Source: Streptomyces sp. A 4/2
GTDB lineage: Bacteria; Actinomycetota; Actinomycetes; Streptomycetales; Streptomycetaceae
DNA length: 64,000 nucleotides
NCBI RefSeq assembly: GCF_940670765.1
Contig: NZ_CALNVW010000001.1
Coordinates: 62,001-126,000, forward strand
Direction of reading: 5' to 3'
Shown here piece after piece: positions 51,947 through 63,028 of this stretch (positions are counted from its first letter, which is position 1; each line of letters starts with the position of its first letter). The notes beneath the pieces are model-generated. The model did no database searches, was not told the origin of the DNA, and saw nothing but the letters and a program-made list of their open reading frames with translations. The translations under genes and the position numbers were made by a program.

Positions 51947-54418
51947 TCACCTCTCGCGCAGCGCGCTCTCCATCTCCTGGACCAGCCCGGCCGCCCGCTC
52001 CCCCGACAGCGGCTCGCCCTTCTCGCACGTCACGTAGAACGCGTCCACCGCATTGGCGCCCAGCGTCGAGACGTGCGCGCTCCGTACCCGCACCTCCGCC
52101 GCCTCCAGCGCCCGCCCGATCCGGTGCAGCAGCCCCGGGGCGTCCTGCGCGCGGACCTCGATCACCGTGGCCAGCCGCGATCCCGCCGGTGCGACCTTCA
52201 CCGTCGGCGGCGGGGCCTGCGTGCCCCGGCGGCGCGGGTACGCCGCCTCCCGTTCCACCAGCCTGGCCCGGATGTCGAGCGAGCCGTCCAGCGCCCGTAC
52301 GAGATCCGCGCGCAACCGCGCCGCCTGCGGCAGCGATCCGTACTCCGCGGCCACCCGCCAGCTCAGCAGCAGGACGGCCGTCCGCCCGACCGGTTCGGGC
52401 AGTTCGACGGCGCGCAGGTCGGCCGCGCGTACGGTCAGGCGGTGCAGTGCCAGGACCCCCGCGACGGCCGGCAGGACGCCCGGCTGGTCGGGAAGGGCGA
52501 TGAGGAGTTCCACGCCGACCGGTTCGGGGGCGCCGGTGACCGCGCCGTCGCCGGGCCGGGTCTCCGTGCGGGCGTGCAGGGCCAGGACCGGACCGCCGGT
52601 GCGCACCGCCTCGACCGCGAGCCGTTCCTGTTCCGCTCCCGGAGCGGCGGGCTCGGGTTCGTCGGGGGTCTCGCCCGCCAGGACCGCGGCCACCTTCTTG
52701 ACCAGACCGGCCACCAGCGATGCCCGCCAGGACGACCAGGCCGCGGGCCCCGTCGCCAGGGCGTCTGCCTCGGTCAGCGCATGCAGCAGCTCCAGAGTGG
52801 GGGCGGACTTCACCGCTTCGGCCACCGAACGCACCGTCGCAGGGTCCTCCAGATCGCGTCTGGTCGCGGTCTCGACGAGCAGCAGATGGTGCCGTACGAG
52901 CGTGGCGAGCACCTCGGCGTCCGTACGGTCGAAGCCGATCCGGCCCGCCACGTCCCGCGCGATGACCTCACCGGCGACCGAGTGGTCACCGGGCCAGCCC
53001 TTGCCGATGTCGTGCAGCAGCGCGGCGACGAGCAGCAGGTCGGGGCGGCCCACCCGGCGGGTGAGTGACGACGCCCGGACCGCGGCCTCGACGAGGTGCC
53101 GGTCCACCGTCCAGGTGTGTACGGGGTTGCGCTGCGGCCTGCACCGCACCCGCTCCCAGTCCGGCAGCAGCGCGGTGATCAGGCCCTCGGCCTCCAGCGC
53201 GTCCCAGACCGGCACCATGGACTCGCCCGCGCCGAGCAGGGTGACCAGTTGTTCGCGCGCCTCGGCCGGCCAGGGCACGGGCAGCGGGCGTGCGTCGTGG
53301 GCCAGGCGCCGCACGGCGTGCAGCGAGACCGGCAGTCCGGCCTGGGCCGCCGCGGCGGCGGCCCGCAGGGGCAGTACGGGGTCACGCTCGGGCCTGGCCG
53401 TGCGGGCCAGCACCACCTCGCCCTCCAGCTCGACGACCCCCTCCGCCAGCGGGGTCCGCTCGGCCGCGGGCCTGCCGCCCACGCCGAGGAGGGCCCGCAG
53501 CCGGGGGCGCGCGGAGCGGGCGCGCAGGACGCGGTTGACCTCGCGCCAGGTGACGTCGCTCGCGTACGAAACGGTGCGTGCCGCCTCGTACACCTCACGC
53601 AGCAGCACATCGGCGTCCAGCAGTTCCAGCTCCGCCGCGACCTGCTGCTGTTCCTGGAGGGCGAGCCGGTCGGTGGCCCGGCCGGTCACCAGATGCAGCG
53701 CGTCTCGCGCGTCGAGGAGGTGCCTGCGGGCTCCGTCGAGCCCCTCGCGGGGGGCGTCGGCCAGCCAGGAAGCGGCGACGGCCCGCAACGCCGTCGCGTC
53801 CCGCAGCCCTCCCCTGGCCTCCTTGAGGTCGGGTTCGAGGAGGAACTGGAGCTCGCCGTGGCGCTCGGCCCGCTCCTGGCACAGCTCGTACAGTCCGGGC
53901 AGCCGCTTGGGCGCCTGGTTGCGCCAGTCGGCGAGCACGGTCGTCCGCAGCGCGGTGGTCAGCCCGAGATCCCCCGCGACGTGGCGGGCGTCGAGCAGCC
54001 CGAGCTGGACCTTGAGGTCGTCGCCCGCGGCCTTCCGCGCCTCGCCCGGGGTGCGTACGGAATGGTCCAGCGCGAGCCCCAGGTCCCACACCGGATACCA
54101 GACCCGGTCCGCGAGGGCGGCGACGGCGGCCGTGTCCGCCTTTCCGTCGTGCAGGAGCAGCAGGTCCAGATCGCTGCGCGGCGACAGCTCACCGCGTCCG
54201 TACCCGCCGACGGCGACCAGGGCCGCGCCGCGCACCCCGGCCGAGGTGGCCGCGGCGGTGAAGAGCGCGCCCGCCCAGTCGTCCGTCAGCCGGGCGAGCG
54301 CGGAACGGCGCGGCGGCCCGGACCGCGCCTTCTCCTGGAGGAGGCGCAGCCGGGCCGCCGCGTAGCCGCCGGGTCCCTGTTCGTCCGCCTGACCGGTCGT
54401 CCCATCCGTACGAGTCAC
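51947..54418 (-). CDS. glnD: PII nucleotidylyltransferase GlnD
   Basis: An 823-residue GlnD. The nucleotidyltransferase domain has GGYGRGELSPRSDLDLLLLHDG; the HD domain has VHTWTVDRHLVEA and LLHDIGKGWPGDHSVAGE; two C-terminal ACT domains (for glutamine sensing) end the protein. In S. coelicolor the enzyme adenylylates rather than uridylylates PII, as I recall. The GTG start at 54418 has GGGAG upstream; the frame extends further into the PII gene. Last gene of the amtB-glnK-glnD operon. Confidence 0.95.
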   Translation of the reverse strand: MTRTDGTTGQADEQGPGGYAAARLRLLQEKARSGPPRRSALARLTDDWAGALFTAAATSAGVRGAALVAVGGYGRGELSPRSDLDLLLLHDGKADTAAVAALADRVWYPVWDLGLALDHSVRTPGEARKAAGDDLKVQLGLLDARHVAGDLGLTTALRTTVLADWRNQAPKRLPGLYELCQERAERHGELQFLLEPDLKEARGGLRDATALRAVAASWLADAPREGLDGARRHLLDARDALHLVTGRATDRLALQEQQQVAAELELLDADVLLREVYEAARTVSYASDVTWREVNRVLRARSARPRLRALLGVGGRPAAERTPLAEGVVELEGEVVLARTARPERDPVLPLRAAAAAAQAGLPVSLHAVRRLAHDARPLPVPWPAEAREQLVTLLGAGESMVPVWDALEAEGLITALLPDWERVRCRPQRNPVHTWTVDRHLVEAAVRASSLTRRVGRPDLLLVAALLHDIGKGWPGDHSVAGEVIARDVAGRIGFDRTDAEVLATLVRHHLLLVETATRRDLEDPATVRSVAEAVKSAPTLELLHALTEADALATGPAAWSSWRASLVAGLVKKVAAVLAGETPDEPEPAAPGAEQERLAVEAVRTGGPVLALHARTETRPGDGAVTGAPEPVGVELLIALPDQPGVLPAVAGVLALHRLTVRAADLRAVELPEPVGRTAVLLLSWRVAAEYGSLPQAARLRADLVRALDGSLDIRARLVEREAAYPRRRGTQAPPPTVKVAPAGSRLATVIEVRAQDAPGLLHRIGRALEAAEVRVRSAHVSTLGANAVDAFYVTCEKGEPLSGERAAGLVQEMESALRER

Positions 54419-54443
54419 CCGGCAGCTCCCGTCTCTCGATCGT

Positions 54444-56143
<1,700 letters not shown>

Positions 56144-56245
56144 CGGCGTCTCCTCGTCGTCGGTGCGGCCCGCGGGCGGGCGGGGCTGCGGGGAAGCCGC
56201 GGGAAGGTGCGAGCCGGTTATGCGCCACGAGACTGACGCAGCGCG

Positions 56246-56283
56246 GTTTCCGACGATGCCACTCGATGTTTCGCCGCAGTGAC
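56246..56283 (-). promoter_or_regulatory. GlnR-type operator upstream of amtB-glnK-glnD
   Basis: On the minus strand the series GTCAC-N6-GAAAC-N6-TGGCA-N6-GAAAC has the spacing of the Streptomyces GlnR box (gTnAc-n6-GaAAc repeats); only the third element is off consensus. It lies 103 nt before the amtB start within the 310-nt non-coding stretch 56144-56453, which otherwise shows no gene. A further GTAAC occurs just upstream. Confidence 0.7.
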
Positions 56284-56453
56284 GAAGAGGACGGGCGTGT
56301 TACGCCCGGATGAAGCGCGGGGTCGGCCCGGGTGTCCGCCGATACCCTGCGCACAGCGTGGACCGGCCACGACAACCACCCTGGTGACCTGGCGCGGGGG
56401 AGCCGAGTCGGGCATCACGGGGTGAGCTGTCGTGGCCGGGGTTCGGGTGCTGC

Positions 56454-57959
56454 TCAGACCGCTTCCGCGGTCTCCGGCAGTTGTTCGGCGAGACGGTCGG
56501 TGAGGGCGATGACCGCGGGCACGTCCCCGAAGTCCCGCACCGCCGTGGCGACGGTCTTGCGGAGCCTGGTGTTCACCCGCTCGGAACGGATCCGCCCCGC
56601 GATCTCCAGGGCCTCCCCGGCGAAGCGGGTGGACTGCTCGGGCTCCCGCCTCAGCAGCTGGACCGTGGCCATGCCGACGAGGTTCAGGGCGTAGGAGCGC
56701 TGGTGCTCGTTGTCCTTGCCGAAGAGCGCGACCGCGTTGTCCAGGACGGGTTCGGCGAGCGAGGCGTAGGTGGGGCTGCGGCCCGCCACATAGGCGAGAT
56801 CGCGGAACGAGTGGCCGTTCTCGCCGTTCAGCTCGGCCTCGGAGAAGAAGCGGATCCAGTCCGGCTCCGGCTCGCCGTCCAGGCCCGCGTCCGAGAAGGT
56901 GTCCTCGGCCATCCGCACGGCCCGTTTGCACTTGCTGGGCTGCCCCATGTTCGCGTATGCGCGGGCCTCCATCGCATACAGCATCGCCTGGGTGCGGGGG
57001 GTGGCGCATTCACGGCTGCCGTACTGCGCGAGATGGACCAGTTCCAACGCGTCCTCGGGGCGGCCCAGATGGATCATCTGGCGGCTCATGGAGGACAGGA
57101 TGTACGAGCCGAGCGGCTTGTCCCCGGCCTCCTTGGCGGCGTGCAGGGCGAGGACGAAGTACTTCTGCGCAGTGGGCTGGAGCCCCACGTCGTAACTCAT
57201 CCACCCGGCCAGCTCGGCCAGTTCGGCCGCGCAGCGGAACAGGCGCTTCGAGGTGGCCACGGGCTGCGGCTCCTGGAGCAGGTCGGTGACCTCGTGGAGC
57301 TGGCCGACCACCGCCTTGCGGCGCAGTCCGCCGCCGCACTGCGCGTCCCACTGGCGGAACATCGCCGTGGTGGACTCCAGGAGTTCGAGCTCGGGCTCGG
57401 AAAGCTTGGACGGGCGCCGCGAGTGACCCGCCGGCTCCTCGGCGACGGGCTCGCCCCCGGGTGTGGGTACCAGCCAGCGCTGCATCGGTTCGATGAGCGT
57501 CGGACCGGCGGCCAGCGCCAGTGAGGTACCGAGGAATCCGCGCCGCGCGAGCATCAGGTCGCTGCGCGAGAACTCGCTGAGCAGGGAGACGGTCTGCGGG
57601 CCCGCCCACGGCATGTCGACACCGGACACCGAGGGTGACTGGTGCGCCGCGCGCAGCCCCAGGTCCTCGATGGCGACCACGCTGCCGAACCGTTCGGAGA
57701 AGAGTTCCGAGAGGATGCGCGGAATCGGCTCGCGCGGCTGCTCGCCGTCGAGCCAGCGCCGCACCCGCGAGGTGTCGGTGCTGATGTGATGGGCGCCCAT
57801 CTGCCGCGCCCGGCGGTTCACCTGGCGGGCCAGCTCCCCCTTCGACCAGCCGCTGCGCACGAACCACGAACCCAGTTGCTCGTTCGGGCGCTTGCCGGCA
57901 CTCGTACTGCCGTCGCCACTGCCGCCCACTGGAACGCCCCCATCCCGCTGAAGCCTCAT
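56454..57959 (-). CDS. nsdA: NsdA-like regulator, negative effector of sporulation and antibiotic production
   Basis: A 501-residue cytoplasmic protein matching, from memory, S. coelicolor NsdA, whose loss increases sporulation and antibiotic output. The N-terminal part contains LGSWFVRSGWSKGELARQVNRRARQ and TDTSRVRRWLDGEQPREPIPRILSELF, resembling a helix-turn-helix of the XRE type. The C-terminal half is helical and TPR-like (AKEAGDKPLGSYILSSMSRQMIHLGRPEDALELV). Start candidates are ATG 57959 and GTG 57929 (GGGGG nine bases upstream); the choice is unclear. The 398-nt gap 57960-58357 to the divergent gene holds no other gene. Confidence 0.85.
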   Translation of the reverse strand: MRLQRDGGVPVGGSGDGSTSAGKRPNEQLGSWFVRSGWSKGELARQVNRRARQMGAHHISTDTSRVRRWLDGEQPREPIPRILSELFSERFGSVVAIEDLGLRAAHQSPSVSGVDMPWAGPQTVSLLSEFSRSDLMLARRGFLGTSLALAAGPTLIEPMQRWLVPTPGGEPVAEEPAGHSRRPSKLSEPELELLESTTAMFRQWDAQCGGGLRRKAVVGQLHEVTDLLQEPQPVATSKRLFRCAAELAELAGWMSYDVGLQPTAQKYFVLALHAAKEAGDKPLGSYILSSMSRQMIHLGRPEDALELVHLAQYGSRECATPRTQAMLYAMEARAYANMGQPSKCKRAVRMAEDTFSDAGLDGEPEPDWIRFFSEAELNGENGHSFRDLAYVAGRSPTYASLAEPVLDNAVALFGKDNEHQRSYALNLVGMATVQLLRREPEQSTRFAGEALEIAGRIRSERVNTRLRKTVATAVRDFGDVPAVIALTDRLAEQLPETAEAV

Positions 57960-58357
57960 TACGCCAACCCATATCAGAATGCCGTGAGTTGAGGTCCACT
58001 GTCCGGCGCTTGCGCCCTGTCGAACAGAGAACCGACTTGCCCCCGGCATACCCGAGCGGGCACTGGATCCGAGGGTTCGTGCACTGAACGTAATCCCACG
58101 ATCACTGACCCGGCGAGGTCGATCCCGGAAACGCCACCATTCGCCACCCCCACGAATGAACCCGCCCGCCTCCGGGCGCGATTGACTGGATACCTGACGA
58201 TCAGAGGCGGGCGGAGCGGTGTGCGCCGGGGCGCGCGAGCCGTTCCGCACCACCACCCTCGTCACTCCACACCGCCGGGACCAGGGTGTTTGCGACGTAG
58301 AGTGACGGAGAGACTCCAGGTCGTAACCACCGACGAGTTCGACCTGTTGGAGGGGGC

Positions 58358-59014
58358 ATGGGCTTCACCATCGGCGGCATCCGGGACATCCGCTCCGGCA
58401 CACGGCGTCGCAGCCGCACACCGGAGGGCACGGCCGTGGCCGAGTTCACCGGACTGTGGGGCTGGGACGTGGTCCCGGGCGCTCGCGCCGTGTCCGGGAG
58501 TTGTTCCTGCGGGGACCCGCTGTGCGCCTCGCCGGGCGCCCACCCGCTCGGATTCACCCCGGAGGTTCCGGCCGGGGCCACACTCGACGAGGCCACCAGA
58601 GTCTGGTCCGAGACGCCGGGCGCTGCGGTCCTTCTGCCGGTCGGCCGCCGCTTCGACATCATCGACGTCGCCGAACCCGCCGGGCGCACGGCCCTGGTCC
58701 GGATGGAACGGATGGGGCTCCCCCTGGGCCCGGTCAGTGCCACACCGGACGGACGCGCCCAGTTCTTCGTCGCTCCCGGGGCCGCCCGCGCACTCCCCGA
58801 ACTGCTCTACCGCATGGGCTGGGACGACGCGGACCTCGATCTGCACTGTCTGGGCCCCGGGGACCACATCACCGCCCCGCCGTCGCACCACGCGGGGCTC
58901 GGCCCGGCCCGCTGGCTGCGCCCGCCGTCGCTGGAGACGGCCGGTGGCCCGCCGCAGGCCCGGCTGCTGCTCGGCACCCTGGCGTACATCTGCCACCGCC
59001 AGCTGTCCGCCTGA
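58358..59014 (+). CDS. bifunctional DNA primase/polymerase-like domain protein
   Basis: A 218-residue protein resembling the N-terminal prim-pol domain annotated in many Streptomyces. It has AEFTGLWGWDVVPGARAVSGSCSCGDPLCASPGAHPLGF, where a Cys/His cluster could bind zinc, and RRFDIIDVAEPAGRTAL. The catalytic acidic triad of true prim-pol enzymes is not obvious and no helicase domain follows, so enzymatic activity is uncertain. GGAGGGGG immediately precedes ATG 58358. It is divergent from nsdA and convergent with ftsY. Confidence 0.72.
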   Translation: MGFTIGGIRDIRSGTRRRSRTPEGTAVAEFTGLWGWDVVPGARAVSGSCSCGDPLCASPGAHPLGFTPEVPAGATLDEATRVWSETPGAAVLLPVGRRFDIIDVAEPAGRTALVRMERMGLPLGPVSATPDGRAQFFVAPGAARALPELLYRMGWDDADLDLHCLGPGDHITAPPSHHAGLGPARWLRPPSLETAGGPPQARLLLGTLAYICHRQLSA

Positions 59015-59053
59015 TCAGCCCGGCACGGCCCGGCTTGGCGAAGGGGTACGGAA

Positions 59054-59084
59054 AAGGCCCCGCCGCACCGTGCGACGGGGCCTT
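59054..59084. terminator. bidirectional terminator between prim-pol-like gene and ftsY
   Basis: AAGGCCCCG (59054-59062) pairs with CGGGGCCTT (59076-59084), with an inner CGCA/TGCG pair. It lies between convergent genes and has A- and T-rich flanks suiting termination of either. Confidence 0.75.
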
Positions 59085-59097
59085 CGTGCGACGGATG

Positions 59098-60318
59098 TCA
59101 GTCTCCGACCAGGGCGTCCACGAACGCCTCCGGCTCGAACGGCGCCAGGTCGTCCGGTCCTTCACCGAGACCGACCAGCTTCACCGGTACGCCGAGTTCC
59201 CGCTGGACCGCGATCACGATGCCGCCCTTGGCGGTGCCGTCCAGCTTGGTCAGCACGATGCCGGTGATCGCCACGACCTCCGCGAACACCCGCGCCTGCA
59301 CCAGGCCGTTCTGCCCGGTCGTCGCGTCCAGTACGAGCAGCACCTCGTCCAGCGGGCCGTGCTTCTCCACGACGCGCTTGACCTTGCCGAGCTCGTCCAT
59401 CAGCCCGGTCTTGGTGTGCAGCCGTCCCGCGGTGTCGATGAGGACGACGTCCGCACCTTCCTTGATGCCTTCCTTCACCGCGTCGAAGGCGATGGACGCG
59501 GGGTCGCCACCCTCGGGACCGCGCACGGTACGCGCCCCGACCCGGTCACCCCAGGTCTGGAGCTGATCCGCGGCGGCGGCCCGGAAGGTGTCGGCCGCGC
59601 CGAGCACCACGCTGCGGCCGTCGGCCACCAGCACGCGCGCGAGCTTGCCGGTGGTGGTGGTCTTGCCGGTGCCGTTGACGCCGACGACCATCACGACACC
59701 CGGGGTGTCCAGACCGCTCTCGGTCCTGACCGCGCGGTCGAAGTCCGTACCGAGCAGGTTCAGCAGTTCCTCACGCAGCAGGGTGCGCAGCTCCTGCGGT
59801 GTACGGGTGCCGAGGACCTTGACCCGCTCGCGCAGCCGCTCGACCAGTTCCTGGGTCGGCGCGACACCGACATCCGCGGTGAGCAGGGTGTCCTCGATCT
59901 CCTCCCAGGTCTCCTCGTCGAGGTTGTCCCGGGAGAGCAGGGTGAGGAGTCCCTTGCCGAGCGAGTTCTGCGAGCGGGCGAGCCGGGCGCGCAGCCGTAC
60001 GAGACGGCCCTCGGTGGGCTCCGGGATCTCGATCTGCGGAGCCAGTGGCTCCGCGACGACCGGGTCCTCGACGGCGACGGGCGTCCCTGCGGCCTCGTCG
60101 GCCGTCGGGAGCTCCACCTCTTCGATGGTGCGGCGCGACTCGTCGCGCGGTGGGGCAGCTTCCTCGCCGACCTGCGGTTCGGCGGGCGCTGTGATGGTCG
60201 GCGCACTCGGCGGTGCCGTGGGCAGCTGCTTCTTCTTCTTGCGGCTGCTGACCACGAGCCCGCTGATCGCGCCGACAGCGACCAGGGCGATGACTACAGC
60301 AAGGATGACGATTTCCAT
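59098..60318 (-). CDS. ftsY: signal recognition particle receptor FtsY
   Basis: A 406-residue SRP receptor GTPase. Unusually for Gram-negative FtsY but usual in actinobacteria, a true N-terminal membrane anchor (EIVILAVVIALVAVGAISGLVV) precedes an acidic linker. The NG domain has GVNGTGKTTTTGKLA, DTAGRLHTKTGLMDEL and LTKLDGTAKGGI. ATG 60318 is chosen because the membrane helix follows directly; an in-frame start seven codons upstream is less likely. It works with Ffh (50.3-51.8 kb). Confidence 0.96.
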   Translation of the reverse strand: MEIVILAVVIALVAVGAISGLVVSSRKKKKQLPTAPPSAPTITAPAEPQVGEEAAPPRDESRRTIEEVELPTADEAAGTPVAVEDPVVAEPLAPQIEIPEPTEGRLVRLRARLARSQNSLGKGLLTLLSRDNLDEETWEEIEDTLLTADVGVAPTQELVERLRERVKVLGTRTPQELRTLLREELLNLLGTDFDRAVRTESGLDTPGVVMVVGVNGTGKTTTTGKLARVLVADGRSVVLGAADTFRAAAADQLQTWGDRVGARTVRGPEGGDPASIAFDAVKEGIKEGADVVLIDTAGRLHTKTGLMDELGKVKRVVEKHGPLDEVLLVLDATTGQNGLVQARVFAEVVAITGIVLTKLDGTAKGGIVIAVQRELGVPVKLVGLGEGPDDLAPFEPEAFVDALVGD

Positions 60319-60497
60319 AACCCACCCAGTATCAGTCACCGGTCAGCGATCATTCACAGCCCGGCCGCACGAGCCTTCGCAGGATCACACAAGGGACTAA
60401 ATCCTCTATGTGAAAAATTCGCGGCGCCCCTACGATGATGTCGCCTTCTACGCGCGTCACCTCCCCCATTCCCCCTCACGCCTGCACGGAGCCCCCC

Positions 60498-61958
60498 ATG
60501 CCCCACGCCTCCGACGTTACCGAAGGCGCGGTGGAAACCCGCGGTCTCGAACCGGTCCCGGACAGCGAACGCAAAGGCCGTGTCCGCGATCTCATTCCGA
60601 CCTGGGTCGCCGCCAATATCAGCGTGCTGCTGCTCGCCATGGGCGCGAGTCTGGTGGTCGCCGACAAACTGAACTTCTGGCAGGCGCTGATCGTCGCCTT
60701 CGCGGCCCCGGTGATCAGTTACGGGCTGGTCGGCTTCATCAGCATCGCGGGAAAGCGCGGCGGCGCTCCCGGCATGGCGCTGTCGCGTGCGGTCTTCGGA
60801 CAGCGCGGCAATCTGCTGCCCGGTTCGCTGATCTGGATCGCCCGCTGGGGCTGGGAAACGATCAATGCGGTGACCGGTGCGTACGCGCTGCTGACCGTGC
60901 TGGACATCTGCTTCGGCATCCACAGCAACACCCCGCTGATCGTCGTGACCCTGGTGCTGTTCGTCGCCGCCACGTTCCTGATCTCGGGCCTCGGCATCAA
61001 CGCCCTGCACGTGTGCAACAAGTGGTCCACGTATCTCTTCGGGGCCTTCTCCGCCCTGGTGCTGGTCTATCTGATCGCCGACACCGACTGGTCGGCCGTG
61101 TTCGCCAAGCCCGCCGGTACCACCGCGTCGCTGGTCGCGGGTATCGGCCTGATCGCCGCGGGCGGTCTCAGCTGGGTCCCGTCGGGCCCGGACTTCGCGC
61201 GGTACCTGCCGCGGCGTTCCTCCGGCGCGGGCATGATCGGCGCGTCGATCGGCGGCGCGGGCATCGTCGTCCTGCCGATGGTGCTGATGGGCGCCGTGAT
61301 GGCGGTCTCCACCCCGGACCTCGCGGGCGCTGCCGACCCGGTCTCCTTCCTGGGCAAGGTCCTGCCGATGTGGATCGCGGTGCCGTATCTGCTGATCGCC
61401 CTGGTCGGCATGGTCCTGATCAACGCGATGTCGATGTACTCGGCCGGTTTCACCGCGCTGACGCTGGGCATCAAGGTCCCCCGCGCCTGGGCGGTCTCCG
61501 TGAACGCCGTGATCAGCGTGGTGCTCGGGCTGGTGCTGATGCTGGCGGCCACCAGTTTCCTGGGCTCCTTCATCGCTTTCCTCTCCCTGCTCGCCGTGGC
61601 CTTCTCCGCCTGGATAGGGGTGTTCGGCGCGGACATGCTGCGCGGACGCAGGTACGACGCGGTGGCCCTGATGGACACCACCCGGACCAGCGCCTACTGG
61701 TACCGGGGCGGGTTCAGCCCCGCCGCCGTCGGCGCCTGGCTCGCCGCGCTGATCACCGGGATGCTGTTCACCCGGGCGGGCACCGCGGACTCCGCGTGGT
61801 TCAGCGGACCGTTCGCGGACAGCTGGCTCGGCCGCAACGGCCTCGGCTGGGTGGTCACCATCCTGGTCTCGGCCGCGCTCTACGCCGTACTCCCGAAGCC
61901 GAAGGCGGACGTCAGCGGGCCGGACGCGGACCGTGAGCCCGCGACCCTACCCATCTGA
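60498..61958 (+). CDS. NCS1 family cytosine/purine permease (CodB-like)
   Basis: A 486-residue transporter with about twelve membrane segments of the nucleobase:cation symporter-1 family. Typical elements are a polar N-terminus, LIPTWVAANISVLLLAMGASLVVADKLNFWQA, and SWVPSGPDFARYLPR, a family motif. Substrates could be cytosine, allantoin, hydantoin or purines. ATG 60498 has GGAG eight bases upstream; an upstream ATG at 60435 lies on the predicted TACGAT -10 and is rejected. Divergent from ftsY. Confidence 0.87.
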   Translation: MPHASDVTEGAVETRGLEPVPDSERKGRVRDLIPTWVAANISVLLLAMGASLVVADKLNFWQALIVAFAAPVISYGLVGFISIAGKRGGAPGMALSRAVFGQRGNLLPGSLIWIARWGWETINAVTGAYALLTVLDICFGIHSNTPLIVVTLVLFVAATFLISGLGINALHVCNKWSTYLFGAFSALVLVYLIADTDWSAVFAKPAGTTASLVAGIGLIAAGGLSWVPSGPDFARYLPRRSSGAGMIGASIGGAGIVVLPMVLMGAVMAVSTPDLAGAADPVSFLGKVLPMWIAVPYLLIALVGMVLINAMSMYSAGFTALTLGIKVPRAWAVSVNAVISVVLGLVLMLAATSFLGSFIAFLSLLAVAFSAWIGVFGADMLRGRRYDAVALMDTTRTSAYWYRGGFSPAAVGAWLAALITGMLFTRAGTADSAWFSGPFADSWLGRNGLGWVVTILVSAALYAVLPKPKADVSGPDADREPATLPI

Positions 61959-62019
61959 CGCTACGTCAGCTACCGTCCCCCTTCGCCAGCTCCCACCCGG
62001 CGAAGGGGGACTTCCCGTC

Positions 62020-63000
62020 ATGGCCTTCACAGTCGTCAGGTTCAATCTCGTCGATCCCCGGGCGACTCCCGAGTCCCTCTCGACCCGCTACCGGGCCGCC
62101 CTGGAGATGGCCGTGTACGCGGACGGCCACGGCATCGACACCGTCCAGACCGAGGAACACCACGGCGTCGCCAACAACTGGCTGCCCTCCCCCTTCGTCT
62201 TCGCGGGCTCCGTCTTCGGCGCCACCCGCCGGATCGCGGTCACCGTCTCGGCGATCATCGGCCCGCTGTACGACCCGCTGCGGCTCGCGGAGGACATCGC
62301 GGTACTGGATCTGATCAGTGCGGGCCGCCTGGTGACGGTCGCGGGCATCGGGTACCGGCAGGAGGAGTACGCGCAGCTGGGCGCCGAGTGGGGCAGGCGC
62401 GGGAAACTCCAGGACGAGCTGCTGGAAACCCTGTTGAACGCCTGGACCGGCGAACCGTTCGAGTACCGGGGGCGCACCGTCCGGGTTACTCCGCGTCCGT
62501 ACACACAGCCCCATCCGCTGCTGCTCGTCGGCGGCTCGTCCCGGGCGGCGGCCCGCCGGGCGGCCCGGCTGGGGCTGCCGCTCTTCCCGAGCGCGCATCT
62601 GCCCGAGCTGGAGGCGTACTACCACGAACAGCGCGCCGAGCACGGCACCGACGGGTTCTGCATGATGCCCGCGGCGGAGGTCCCGCTGCTGCACGTGGCC
62701 GAGGACCCGGACCGGGTCTGGGCCGAGTACGGCGAGCACTTCCTGCACGAGGCGCGGACGTACTCCTCCTGGCAGTCCAAGGACATCCGGTCCGCAGTGC
62801 GTTCGTCGGCGGACACCGTGGCGGAACTGCGCGCCGAAGGGATCTACCGGGTCGTCACACCCGACGCGTGCGTGGCGCTGGCCGAGTCCGGCGCCGACAG
62901 CCTGGTCCTGCATCCGCTGTGCGGAGGAATGCCGGTGGACGAGGGCCGGCGCAGCCTCCAGCTGTTCGCCGAACAGGTACTGCCCCGGCTGAAGAGCTGA
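62020..63000 (+). CDS. LLM-class flavin-dependent oxidoreductase
   Basis: A 326-residue luciferase-like monooxygenase superfamily protein using FMN or F420. EMAVYADGHGIDTVQTEEHHG near residue 30-50, VAVLDLISAGRLVTVAGIGYRQEEYAQLG and LLLVGGSSRAAARRAARLGLPLFPS are typical. ATG 62020 has AAGGGGGA upstream. It follows the NCS1 permease by 61 nt and could be co-transcribed. Substrate unknown; a nucleobase-ring link to the permease is speculative. Confidence 0.87.
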   Translation: MAFTVVRFNLVDPRATPESLSTRYRAALEMAVYADGHGIDTVQTEEHHGVANNWLPSPFVFAGSVFGATRRIAVTVSAIIGPLYDPLRLAEDIAVLDLISAGRLVTVAGIGYRQEEYAQLGAEWGRRGKLQDELLETLLNAWTGEPFEYRGRTVRVTPRPYTQPHPLLLVGGSSRAAARRAARLGLPLFPSAHLPELEAYYHEQRAEHGTDGFCMMPAAEVPLLHVAEDPDRVWAEYGEHFLHEARTYSSWQSKDIRSAVRSSADTVAELRAEGIYRVVTPDACVALAESGADSLVLHPLCGGMPVDEGRRSLQLFAEQVLPRLKS

Positions 63001-63028
63001 GCAGGGTGGCGGAGTGGGGGCGCTGCGG

